Shown: positions 1-6,503 of the stretch, one piece after another
How the letters are laid out: every line of letters begins with the position of its first letter
Position numbering within the stretch: the stretch's first letter is position 1
Source of the DNA: DASVBE01 sp036375995
Lineage (GTDB): Bacteria > Actinomycetota > Actinomycetes > Streptosporangiales > Streptosporangiaceae
Assembly: GCA_036375995.1 (NCBI GenBank)
Contig: DASVBE010000348.1
Location: 1 to 7,839, forward strand
Direction: 5' to 3'
Length of the DNA stretch: 7,839 nucleotides
The notes under the pieces: model-generated
What the model was told of the DNA's origin: nothing
The model's database searches: none
The model's input: the letters and a program-made list of their open reading frames with translations, nothing else
Program-made: the position numbers and the translations under genes

Positions 1-476
1 TCGATCCAGCGCAGGTCGGCCTCGAGGTGGAACAGCGCATAGTCGGCGACCAGCGTGCCGGCCAGGCCGTCGCTCTCCCGCCCGGCCGTGACCTCGCGCA
101 TCCGCTGCAGGTGCGCGGCCCGCTGCCGGTCCAGGTACTCACCGGCCGGGCGGCCGGACAGCAGGGCCAGGACGACCTTGGCGAACAGCACCGGCTGCAG
201 GTGCGGCTCGGGCCGCTCGGGCTCGCCGAGCCACGACTCCAGGGCGGTGACGCCGGAGCCGGTGATCGCGTAGATCTTGCGCTCCGGGCCGCCGCCGGAC
301 TCGGTCCCGCCGGCCTTGACCCGGCCGTCGCGTTCCAGCCGGGCCAGGGTCGCGTAGACCTGGCCGTAGGGCAGCTGCCGGCCGGACCCGAAGTACCGGT
401 CGTAGGCGTGCTTCAGCTCGTAACCGTGGCTCGGCTCCGGTTCGAGGAGGCCGAGCAGCGTACCGGGGACGTTCAT
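1..476 (-). CDS. PadR-family transcriptional regulator, 3' end cut by window edge
   Basis: Reading leftward from the ATG at 474-476 gives 158 codons with no stop before base 1, so the C-terminus is missing. The protein opens MNVPGTLLGLLEPEPSHGYE and carries the PadR winged-helix pattern: GYELK near residues 18-22, the recognition region YGQVYATLARLERDG (about 37-51), then a wing with KIYAITGSG (68-74). The C-terminal part (about 95-158) is the helical dimerisation arm, ending ...ADYALFHLEADLRWI. PadR proteins usually run about 180-200 residues, so perhaps 20-50 are lost. There is no in-frame ATG, GTG or TTG just upstream, and a -10-like TATAGT lies only seven bases before the ATG, so the mRNA is probably leaderless. 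PadR proteins normally repress a linked transporter. The likely target would lie beyond the left edge, which is inference from the usual PadR/ABC gene order. Family assignment is firm; the ligand is unknown. Confidence 0.9.
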   Translation of the reverse strand, partial: MNVPGTLLGLLEPEPSHGYELKHAYDRYFGSGRQLPYGQVYATLARLERDGRVKAGGTESGGGPERKIYAITGSGVTALESWLGEPERPEPHLQPVLFAKVVLALLSGRPAGEYLDRQRAAHLQRMREVTAGRESDGLAGTLVADYALFHLEADLRWI

Positions 477-483
477 AGCGCCA

Positions 484-513
484 ACTATACATCGAAAGAA
501 TACTTCAAGTGAA
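484..513 (-). promoter_or_regulatory. Probable leaderless promoter and operator of the truncated PadR gene
   Basis: This is an AT-rich island in GC-rich DNA. On the minus strand, TTCACT (508-513) and TATAGT (484-489) are separated by 18 bases, a plausible -35/-10 pair. Seven bases separate TATAGT from the ATG, which places the transcription start at or next to the A of the start codon, and no Shine-Dalgarno sequence fits. The interval also holds ACTT-c-AAGT (502-510), a perfect 4+1+4 palindrome inside the promoter, flanked by outer arms ACTAT (484-488) and ATAGT (513-517). These are candidate binding sites for the PadR protein itself; the binding is inference. Confidence 0.5.
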
Positions 514-557
514 TAGTCGGGCCGGGAAGCTGACTCGCAGCCGGGCGCGGTTCTTCG

Positions 558-709
558 TCAGGATTGGATACGGCCGCGGGGGAGCGAGCCCCGGGACCTT
601 GGCTGAGCCACGTTCCGGGTGAACGGAAGACGGCGGACTGGCCGGGCCCCGCGGCGGGACCCGGCCAGAAACCCGGGGTTCACGCCCCCGATTCCGTATC
701 CAATCCTGA
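558..709. repeat. 152-bp element bounded by perfect 16-bp inverted repeats
   Basis: The arm TCAGGATTGGATACGG (558-573) is the exact reverse complement of 694-709. More complementary pairs are nested inside in the right order: 577-582 with 685-690, 589-595 with 672-678, and 638-646 (CTGGCCGGG) with 660-668. The whole stretch could therefore fold into one long interrupted hairpin. A smaller local stem, CGTTC/GAACG, is at 611-615 and 621-625. No target-site duplication is visible around the ends. It lies 26 bases past the stop of the permease gene and 81 bases upstream of the PadR start. It could be a MITE-like or other small mobile repeat, a structured 3' untranslated region or terminator, or a large regulatory palindrome. 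No convincing gene is present here. Confidence 0.75.
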
Positions 710-734
710 TGGCGGACAGCCATCCGCGCCGGCG

Positions 735-3296
735 TTACTCGATCGGCCGGCGGGCGATCGCGGCTGGCTCCCGGCCTGCCAGTAGCCAGCCTGCGGCCCA
801 GGCGGCCAGCGGCAGCCCGGCCACGATGATCGCCAGGTTCCAGACCGGGACGCTGGCCAGCGCGGACAGGCCGTCCTGCGGGCTGTCCCTGAACCAGGCG
901 ATGGCGCCGAGGTAGCCGGCCGCCGTGCCGAGGAGGGCGCCGGCCAGGCCCAGGGCGCCGGCCGTGGCCGCGGTGATCATCCGGCGGGTCGGGCCGGTCG
1001 CCCCGGTCGCGGTCAGGATGCGCAGGTCACTGGCGGTCTCGCTGCGGATCAGGCCGATCGACATGGCCAGGATGCACAGCGCCAGCAGGATCCCGGCCGC
1101 AGTAGCCCAGCCGGTGATCGCGGTCGCCGACGGGATGCTGGACCGGGTTTCGATGGTCAGCCCGGCCGCGGCGGCGGCGACCCGGGCGTTGCTGATCTGC
1201 GCGGCCGTCGGCGGGTGCGCGGCCTGGACCAGCCAGCCGGACGCGAACGGGCGCAGGTGCAGTGCGCTCACCGCGTGCTGGGTGATCACCGTGTTGGGCG
1301 CCGACGTGCCGGACGGCAGCGTGTCAACGGTTTCGATGGACGGGTTGGCGAGGCAGCTGCTCTTCGGGCACGGGAAGCTGTTCGGCCCGGGCTGCTCCCC
1401 GGGGCCGGGCTGGACCGGCTGGCCGTAGAAGTTGCCGTAGACCAGCTGCATCCTGCTGATCCCGGCGAACCCGGGCCGCATCGTCAGGATGTCCGCGGAC
1501 GGGCTGACCTGCCCGGCGGTGATGCCGAAGGCGCGCAGCAGCGCCGGGGTGGCCAGGTACACCGGGCCGGAGAAGTTCCGGCCCGCCGCGCCGTGCAGCA
1601 GGGTCGCGTTGGTGCCGACCAGCTCCAGCACGCTGCGCGCGCCGAGCCCGGAGGCGATGCTGCGGGCCGCCGCGGCCTGACTGGCCGTGGCCCGGGACGC
1701 CCCGGGCGTGCTGCCCGGGCCGGCCGGTCCCGGATACCAGCCCGGCAAGTGGATGACGACCTGGTCCTGGGCCAGGTTGGGCCCGGCGTAGTCCAGCACG
1801 TTGCCGAACCGGCCCGCGGCGCTGACCGTGACCACCACCGCGATCAGCACGCTGACGCTGATCGCGGCCAGCGCGGACCCGGACCGGGCCCGGTAGCGGG
1901 ACAGGTCACGCAGCGCCACCCGGACCGCGACCGGGGTGCGCGGCGCCAGCCGGGCCAGCAGGGCCAGGCACGTCGGCGCCAGCAGGATCAGCCCGGCGAT
2001 CAGGGCGGCGAAGCCCAGGACCACCTCGAGCATGCCGTTGCCGTTGCCGCCGCTGGCCCCGCTCATGCCGAGGACGACGAAGGCCACCACGACGCAGATC
2101 AGGCCGGGTACGGCCGACCTGCGTACCTTCTTCGGCGGCGCGGGCCGGCCGGACAGCGCGGTCACCACCGGGACCCGGGCCATGGCCTTGGCCGGCCGGG
2201 ACGCGGCGAACCAGGTGGCCAGCACGGCCAGCCCGATGGCCGGGCCGATCACCGCCCAGGGCAGCGCGAACGGGGCGATCACGTGATGCGCGCTGGCCTG
2301 CACCCGCGGCCGGTAGGCCAGCCAGGCGGCGATCCCCAGAGCCGTGCCCAGCAGCGCGCCGGCCAGCCCGGTCACGATGCCGTTGGCCCGGACGACCAGC
2401 CGGATGTTCTTGTCGGTGGCGCCGAGCGAGCCGAGCAGGCCCAGCGCGCGAAGCCGCCGCTGCGCCAGCACGGTGAAGCCGCCCACCCCGACCAGGGCGA
2501 TCAGCAGCATCCCGACGGTGGCCAGGGCGAGAAGGATGGTCTCCGGGTTGATCGAGTTCTGCGGCACCGCGGTGGCCCGCGACTGGACGCTGCGGCCGAT
2601 CTGGCTGGGGTCGACGCCGGGCGCGCTGAACAGGACAGTGACCTGGGTGGGCCGGGTGACCTGGCCCGGGGCCACGAGCGCGAACTCGTCCAGCAGGTCC
2701 TGCGGGTTCTGCACGATGCCGGTCACGCGGCGGGCGGTGCCGCCACTCCCGCCGCTGCCGCTCTGCCGCCACACGCTGCCGGTGGTCAGGCCGAGCTCCC
2801 GGGCCAGGCCGCTGGTCAGGGCGACCTCGCCGGGCCCGGTGGGGTAGCGCCCGCTGACCAGGCTGAGCATGGGCTGGCCGAACGGCCCGGCCGGGTTCTG
2901 CGCGCGCAGCTGGAAGGTGGTCACCGAGCCGGGCACCTGCAGGGCCTGGTTCTCGATCACCTCCGCCGGGCCGAACCGGTGCCGGATGGCCGCGATCCTG
3001 GCGGCCAGGTGCGGGTCGTTCCCGGCGAACGCGGCCGAGTCCTGGGCGCTGCCGAACCCGGCGCCCGCCGGCGGCGGGGTGTTCACGGCCACCGCGCCGC
3101 CGACCACCGTGGCCGCCAGCGCCAGGGTGACCAGGCTCAGCACCAGGAGCTGCTGCCGCCACTCCCGGCGGAACAGCCGCCAGGCCCACCGGATGACGGC
3201 CCGCCGGGCGGGCCCGCCGCCGTTGTCCGGGCCCGCACCGGACCGCGGGCCAGGGGCGGGCGCCGGGGCCGGGCGGTCCTGGATGGTGGTGCTCAT
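735..3296 (-). CDS. ABC transporter permease, FtsX/MacB type, ten predicted TM segments
   Basis: An 853-residue membrane subunit of an ABC exporter, starting ATG at 3296 and ending TAA. It is built as two FtsX-like units. Helix 1 (about 50-71) is followed by an extracytoplasmic domain (72-252) and helices at about 253-276, 303-327 and 343-366. Two linking helices lie at about 396-411 and 423-449. The second unit has a helix at 472-493, another external domain (494-725) and helices at 726-750, 775-800 and 819-841. RLRALGLLGSLGAT (about 281-294) and LRILTATGAT (758-767) are the conserved cytoplasmic motifs after the first helix following each external domain, expected to contact the ATPase. A CPKSSC pair (643 and 648) in the second external domain could form a disulfide. 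Its start overlaps the ATPase stop by four bases (ATGA), implying coupled translation and one complex. The family exports peptides, lipids or drugs, or acts mechanically on the envelope; the substrate is not evident. Confidence 0.93.
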   Translation of the reverse strand: MSTTIQDRPAPAPAPGPRSGAGPDNGGGPARRAVIRWAWRLFRREWRQQLLVLSLVTLALAATVVGGAVAVNTPPPAGAGFGSAQDSAAFAGNDPHLAARIAAIRHRFGPAEVIENQALQVPGSVTTFQLRAQNPAGPFGQPMLSLVSGRYPTGPGEVALTSGLARELGLTTGSVWRQSGSGGSGGTARRVTGIVQNPQDLLDEFALVAPGQVTRPTQVTVLFSAPGVDPSQIGRSVQSRATAVPQNSINPETILLALATVGMLLIALVGVGGFTVLAQRRLRALGLLGSLGATDKNIRLVVRANGIVTGLAGALLGTALGIAAWLAYRPRVQASAHHVIAPFALPWAVIGPAIGLAVLATWFAASRPAKAMARVPVVTALSGRPAPPKKVRRSAVPGLICVVVAFVVLGMSGASGGNGNGMLEVVLGFAALIAGLILLAPTCLALLARLAPRTPVAVRVALRDLSRYRARSGSALAAISVSVLIAVVVTVSAAGRFGNVLDYAGPNLAQDQVVIHLPGWYPGPAGPGSTPGASRATASQAAAARSIASGLGARSVLELVGTNATLLHGAAGRNFSGPVYLATPALLRAFGITAGQVSPSADILTMRPGFAGISRMQLVYGNFYGQPVQPGPGEQPGPNSFPCPKSSCLANPSIETVDTLPSGTSAPNTVITQHAVSALHLRPFASGWLVQAAHPPTAAQISNARVAAAAAGLTIETRSSIPSATAITGWATAAGILLALCILAMSIGLIRSETASDLRILTATGATGPTRRMITAATAGALGLAGALLGTAAGYLGAIAWFRDSPQDGLSALASVPVWNLAIIVAGLPLAAWAAGWLLAGREPAAIARRPIE

Positions 3297-4015
3297 TGCC
3301 CGGTCCCTGGCGTCAGCAGGGACTCCGGCGTGCGCAGCGGGGCGGTCTGGTCGACCAGCCGGCCGTCGCGCAGGAACACCACCCGGTCAGCCCACGAGGC
3401 CAGCTGCGCGTCGTGGGTCACCACCACCGCGGCCACCCCCTGCTTGCAGGCGCCGTGCAGCAGCCGCATGACCTCCTCACCGGTCACCGAGTCCAGCGCG
3501 CCGGACGGCTCGTCGGCCAGCAGCAGGCGCCGCTCGCCGACCACCGCGCGGGCGATCGCCACCCGCTGCCGCTCGCCGCCGGACAGCTCGTCGGGGAACC
3601 GGGCGGCGCGCTCGGCCAGGCCCAGCCTTTCCAGGGCTTCCAGGCCGGTGGCGCGGGCGGCCCGGGCCGGAGTGCCGTCCAGCTCCAGTGGCAGCGCCAC
3701 GTTCTCCGCCGCGGTCAGCCCGGCCAGCAGGTTGAAATCCTGGAACACGTAGCCGACCGTGCGGCGGCGCAGGCGGGCCTTGTCATTACGCGACATCGAC
3801 CCCAGCGAGGTGCCCCCGATCCGGACCTCGCCGCGGGTCGGGTCCTCCAGGCTGCCCGCGATCGTCAGCAGCGTGGACTTGCCGGAGCCGCTCGGCCCCA
3901 TCACCGCGACCATGGCCCCGGCGTCTACCGTCAGGCTGATCTCGCTCAGCGCGGTGACCTCCGCGGCCCCCTGGCCGTAAATCTTCGACACGTCCCGCAG
4001 TTCCAGCATGCTCAT
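3293..4015 (-). CDS. ABC transporter ATP-binding protein (MacB/LolD type)
   Basis: A 240-residue nucleotide-binding subunit, MSMLELRDVSKIYGQG at the N-terminus. It has Walker A GPSGSGKST (40-48), Q-loop glutamine 92 in YVFQDFNLL, signature LSGGERQR (144-151), Walker B LLLADEP (164-170), D-loop SGALD (171-175) and switch histidine 201. All catalytic elements are intact, so it should hydrolyse ATP to drive the adjacent permease, whose start overlaps this stop by four bases. The chosen start (4015) matches where homologues usually begin. An in-frame ATG at 4099, overlapping the PadR stop as ATGA, would add a 28-residue low-complexity Gly/Ala/Arg extension. The open frame even runs back to about 4702, but there it overlaps the PadR gene in another frame and is not coding. 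Start at 4015 is preferred, not proven. Confidence 0.94.
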   Translation of the reverse strand: MSMLELRDVSKIYGQGAAEVTALSEISLTVDAGAMVAVMGPSGSGKSTLLTIAGSLEDPTRGEVRIGGTSLGSMSRNDKARLRRRTVGYVFQDFNLLAGLTAAENVALPLELDGTPARAARATGLEALERLGLAERAARFPDELSGGERQRVAIARAVVGERRLLLADEPSGALDSVTGEEVMRLLHGACKQGVAAVVVTHDAQLASWADRVVFLRDGRLVDQTAPLRTPESLLTPGTGQ

Positions 4016-4095
4016 TGCCGTGCCCCGTTCTCCCTGTCGTTGCGTTGCCCGCTGCGGGCCGCCGGCGCGGCCGGTGCCGTGGGCGCCGCCCGGGG

Positions 4096-4686
4096 TCATC
4101 GCCGCACCCCGACCCGCCGCCGGAACCTCGGCAGCGCGCCCGCGGCGGGCTGGATCTGGTCCGGCTGGTCCACGGCGGCGCGCTTCAGGCGGCCGTCCGC
4201 GCTGTCCAGCCACCGGATCACCGAGTCCAGCCGGAACAGCTCGGCGTCCACGACCAGGGCGAGGCTCACGTCGTAGCTGGCCTCGTCCTCCTTGATCCGG
4301 GTCCACTGCTGCATCAGCTCGACCAGATAACGCCGGTGCGCCTGGATCACCTCGTGCACGTCGGTGCCCGGCAGCCGCATGGCCACCAGCACCTTGATCA
4401 CCAGCTCGTCCCGCGGCGGCGCGCTCAGGTCCGGCGGCGTGCGCAGCCAGGCGGCCAGCTCCTCCGCCCCGGCGCCGGTGATCCGGAAACCCTTCTGCGC
4501 GCCCTCGTCGGCGGAGCCGTCCGACTCGACCAGGCCGTCGCGCTCCAGCCGCTGGAGCGTGGTGTAGACCTGGCCGACGTTCAGCGGCCAGACCTCGCCG
4601 GTCCTGGCCTCGAACTCCTCGCGCAGCTGCAGGCCGTACTTGGGCCCCTCGCTGAGCAGCGCAAGGAGCGCGTGCCGGACACTCAC
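4096..4686 (-). CDS. PadR-family regulator of the ABC exporter operon
   Basis: A 196-residue regulator starting GTG at 4686. The N-terminal winged helix is typical of PadR: MSVRHALLALLSEGPKYGLQ (1-20), NVGQVYTTLQRLERDGLVE (36-54), then KGFRITGAGAEEL in the wing. A helical C-terminal arm for dimerisation (about 92-165) contains WTRIKEDEASYDVSLALVVD and ends IRWLD. The tail after about 165 is basic and ends RFRRRVGVRR, which is unusual and could add nonspecific DNA contacts. GTGAGG at 4691-4696 sits four bases before the GTG and serves as a ribosome binding site. It is the first gene of the PadR-ATPase-permease operon, with an 80-base gap to the ATPase. A palindrome across its own promoter supports autorepression, relieved when a compound, probably the exporter's substrate, binds. 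The ligand is unknown. Confidence 0.93.
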   Translation of the reverse strand: MSVRHALLALLSEGPKYGLQLREEFEARTGEVWPLNVGQVYTTLQRLERDGLVESDGSADEGAQKGFRITGAGAEELAAWLRTPPDLSAPPRDELVIKVLVAMRLPGTDVHEVIQAHRRYLVELMQQWTRIKEDEASYDVSLALVVDAELFRLDSVIRWLDSADGRLKRAAVDQPDQIQPAAGALPRFRRRVGVRR

Positions 4687-4701
4687 CGAGCCTCACATCC
4701 A

Positions 4702-4724
4702 AGTATCATGCTGAGAATAATACT
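4702..4724. promoter_or_regulatory. 23-bp palindromic operator, probable PadR site
   Basis: The half-sites AGTATCAT (4702-4709) and ATAATACT (4717-4724) are inverted copies matching at seven of eight positions, with a seven-base spacer. The site covers the predicted -10 and transcription start of the PadR-ABC operon, where a bound dimer would block polymerase. PadR proteins commonly bind such AT-rich palindromes in their own promoters. Assignment to this regulator is inference from position. A separate short palindrome, GTATAC, lies just beside it at 4727-4732. Confidence 0.6.
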
Positions 4725-4745
4725 GGGTATACAGGCGGCGGGCAA
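4717..4745 (-). promoter_or_regulatory. Predicted promoter of the PadR-ABC exporter operon
   Basis: On the minus strand TTGCCC (4740-4745) and TATTAT (4717-4722) are spaced 17 bases apart, a good fit to a housekeeping sigma-factor promoter (4/6 and 5/6 matches). Transcription would begin near 4710, giving a leader of about 24 bases before the GTG at 4686. The -10 lies inside the palindromic operator. Confidence 0.5.
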
Positions 4746-4777
4746 GGCGGTGACGGAACTGGCCAGGAGGACCTGAG

Positions 4778-4839
4778 GGGACCGGCCGGGGGGAGCAGGC
4801 GGGACCGGCGGGGAGGGGCGGGCTGGCGGGACCGGCCGG
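4778..4839. repeat. Three copies of a 12-bp GGGACCGGC repeat
   Basis: GGGACCGGCCGG occurs at 4778-4789 and 4828-4839, and GGGACCGGCGGG at 4801-4812. They lie in the G-rich spacer between the DUF3048 stop and the PadR promoter. The copies are unevenly spaced (23 and 27 bases). They may be slippage products of low-complexity DNA rather than functional sites. I see no clear intrinsic terminator here. Confidence 0.5.
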
Positions 4840-4856
4840 CACCGGCGCCCTGACGG

Positions 4857-5855
4857 TCAGCGGGCGGCCAGCACGATCCAGACCGGGCCCCGGGCGAACG
4901 TCATCGGCTGGCCGGATGCGGTGCGGAAGGTGGTGCCGTCCTCGGCAGTCTGCCGTGACCAGCGGGCCTGGAAGACCTCGCCGCCGCGCAGCACCAGCGC
5001 CCGGCCTGAGCCGACGCTCTTCGCGAACGGCGTGGGCGCATGCGGTCCCGTGGCGGGAGGGATCGTGACCTGGGTGTACTGGATGACCACCGTGGCCGCG
5101 GACAGCTGCCCGTCCTCGGTGCTGGCGGCCCGGGACCCGTCCATCCAGACCAGCCAGCGGCCCCGGGCCGCGGACCAGGTGAAACGGAACGAAGCAGCCC
5201 GGTAGGACACCGACTCGGAGCTAACCGGCTGGCCGCCGCCGGGCGCCGGGCCGAACCGGAAGCCGATGCTGTGCGCGTCGCTGGCACCGCCAGCCTGTGC
5301 CTGCGCCCGCAGCGCGCCGGTGCGCGCGTACAGGTTGTGCGGCGCAGCCCGCCGGTTATCGCGGAAATACCCATGGGCCAGGTCGTCGCGCAGGTTCACG
5401 ATCCGGGCCCGGTTGATCGTGGGCAGCGCTGACGGCGCAGCCCCCGAGTAGGCGAAAGCCGGCCGCCCGAACTGCCGCAGCACCTCAAGGTCCTGCAGCC
5501 GGGCGCTGCGGACCGGGCCGACCACCGGGGGAAACGCCGAGGAGAAGACCGCCATCAGCCGGCTGAGCCCGCCCTCCACGGGCAGCACGTAGACGATGTC
5601 GGCCCGGGTGAGGCCGGTCTGCGGACGGGCATTCACCAGATTGTCGATCTTCACCGCGAGCACCGGCTGCGGTCCGGAAACCGGCTCGCCGGTAAAGGGT
5701 GACAGCGACCCAGGGGATGAACCGGGCGGAGCGCCAGTTCCGGCTCCCGGTCCGCCCGGCCCGGAGCCCGCGTTCAGGACCAGCCCGGTGGTCAGCCCGG
5801 CGGCCGCCACGACCGCAGCCGAGACCCCTGCGATGATCTTGACGCGAGTCTGCAT
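4857..5855 (-). CDS. DUF3048 (YerB-like) envelope protein
   Basis: A 332-residue protein with an N-terminal hydrophobic segment (about 6-28, VKIIAGVSAAVVAAAGLTTG), then a Gly/Pro/Ser-rich linker (30-50) and the DUF3048 core. Diagnostic motifs are SPFTGEPV (52-59), AVKIDNLVNARPQTGL (67-82), ADIVYVLPVEGGLSRL (85-100), VGPVRSAR (112-119) and FAYSG (134-138). The C-terminal subdomain carries VLRGGEVFQARWSR (288-301), then TTFRTASGQP and PVWIVL. Bacillus YerB is a lipoprotein; this copy has no lipobox cysteine, so it is probably held by an uncleaved signal anchor or secreted. The biochemical role of the family is not established. AGGA seven bases before the ATG is a good ribosome binding site and fixes the start. 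It is transcribed alone, 170 bases before the PadR gene. Confidence 0.9.
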   Translation of the reverse strand: MQTRVKIIAGVSAAVVAAAGLTTGLVLNAGSGPGGPGAGTGAPPGSSPGSLSPFTGEPVSGPQPVLAVKIDNLVNARPQTGLTRADIVYVLPVEGGLSRLMAVFSSAFPPVVGPVRSARLQDLEVLRQFGRPAFAYSGAAPSALPTINRARIVNLRDDLAHGYFRDNRRAAPHNLYARTGALRAQAQAGGASDAHSIGFRFGPAPGGGQPVSSESVSYRAASFRFTWSAARGRWLVWMDGSRAASTEDGQLSAATVVIQYTQVTIPPATGPHAPTPFAKSVGSGRALVLRGGEVFQARWSRQTAEDGTTFRTASGQPMTFARGPVWIVLAAR

Positions 5856-5891
5856 CTGCGCATCCTGCTCGGCTCAGCCCAGCAACGCAGC

Positions 5892-5926
5892 CACCGGCCC
5901 GCCGCCGGTGACCTGGCCCTGCCAGG
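5892..5926 (-). other. Two adjacent hairpins in the DUF3048 leader
   Basis: Two perfect stems lie one base apart: CACCGGC/GCCGGTG (5892-5898 and 5904-5910, five-base loop) and CCTGGC/GCCAGG (5912-5917 and 5921-5926, three-base loop). In the minus-strand RNA they would sit about 37 bases before the DUF3048 start. No U-run follows, so they could be a weak terminator of the upstream ArsR operon, an attenuator or an mRNA-stabilising leader. No clear promoter for DUF3048 is visible between 5856 and 6083. Confidence 0.4.
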
Positions 5927-6083
5927 CGACCTCTGAAAGGTGTTTACCCAAGATCACCGGATCACTCCCCGGCCGCAGGTAAAGCGCAGGCACAGAACCG
6001 GGCATCAGGGGACCGAGGCCCCGGGAGACCCGCAAGCACGGCTCCTGAGTGGTGCACGGCCAGTGAGCCGGCAGCAATGGGCA

Positions 6084-6098
6084 GGGAGATTATCTCCC
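6084..6098. promoter_or_regulatory. 15-bp perfect palindrome with a -10-like core
   Basis: GGGAGAT-t-ATCTCCC is a perfect 7+1+7 palindrome, and its centre reads GATAAT on the minus strand (6089-6094), close to the -10 consensus. No matching -35 lies 16-18 bases upstream. It may be an operator or an activator-dependent promoter for the DUF3048 gene, or a small terminator hairpin (GGGAG/CTCCC) after the ArsR gene, which ends at 6138. It lies in a 282-base stretch without a convincing gene. Confidence 0.35.
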
Positions 6099-6137
6099 CG
6101 CGGCACACGCAGGCGGCCAGGACTTCGCCGCGATCGC

Positions 6138-6503
6138 CTACCGCGGCTGACCGCCCGGCTCCAGCTGGACCGCTGGCTCCGGGCCGGCCCGCAGCACCGA
6201 CGTGATCATGCCGGGGAACCGCTGCTCGAGCTCACCCAGACGCAGCGCGAGGAACCGGTGCTTGCCGCTGACCCGGGTCCGGGTCAGGCCTGCCTCCCGC
6301 AGGACCCGCAGGTGGTGCGACAGCGTGGCCACCGTGATGCCGCCCACGCCGTGCAGGTCAGAGCACGGCCGCTCGGCCCCGCCGGCCAGCGCCTGGACGA
6401 TCTCAAGCCGGACCGGGTCGCCCAGCGCGTGCAGCACGGTGACCAGCTCCAGGTCGGCCAGGTCCGGGTGGTACGGCGCTCGCGACGCAGCGGCCGCCGT
6501 CAC
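6138..6503 (-). CDS. ArsR-family winged-helix regulator
   Basis: A 121-residue protein starting GTG at 6503 and ending TAG. It shows the ArsR fold: LVTVLHALGDPVRLEIVQAL (20-39), CSDLHGVGG (47-55), recognition helix TVATLSHHLRVLREAGL (57-73), and a wing with RVSGKHRFLALRLGELEQRFPG (77-98). No metal-binding CxC motif is visible; the only cysteine is residue 47, so it is probably one of the many ArsR proteins that sense something other than metal ions. Its GTG overlaps the TGA of the upstream SnoaL-like gene by four bases (GTGA), so the two are co-translated. It is the second gene of that operon and probably binds the TTCGATG repeats at the operon promoter as an autorepressor. The signal is unknown. 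Confidence 0.9.
   Translation of the reverse strand: MTAAAASRAPYHPDLADLELVTVLHALGDPVRLEIVQALAGGAERPCSDLHGVGGITVATLSHHLRVLREAGLTRTRVSGKHRFLALRLGELEQRFPGMITSVLRAGPEPAVQLEPGGQPR

Noticed and set aside
139..492. A 117-codon minus-strand frame and plus-strand frames over 27-512.
   Set aside because: They overlap the clear PadR frame starting at 476 and encode Arg/Ala/Pro-rich sequence without domains.
505..785. Small frames of about 70 codons over the inverted-repeat element.
   Set aside because: They include the repeat arms and show no codon bias or ribosome binding site. The DNA structure explains the region better.
1215..3752. An 845-codon open frame on the plus strand opposite the permease and ATPase genes.
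   Set aside because: It is an antisense shadow: its product is low-complexity Arg/Gly/Ala/Pro/Gln without any domain, while the minus strand encodes clear permease and ATPase motifs. Long antisense frames are expected at this GC content.
3293..4702. A 469-codon minus-strand frame that would fuse an N-terminal extension to the ATPase.
   Set aside because: The extra part overlaps the PadR gene in another frame and is Arg/Ala-rich without domain content. The ATPase begins at 4015 or at most 4099.
4740..4856. A possible terminator after DUF3048 in the G-rich spacer.
   Set aside because: Only short self-complementary CCGG runs and no stable stem followed by a U-run could be found.
5874..6077. 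A 67-codon minus-strand frame just upstream of DUF3048.
   Set aside because: It needs a TTG start with no good ribosome binding site, its third positions are less GC-rich than in neighbouring genes, and I recognise no family. A decayed gene remnant is possible but unsupported.
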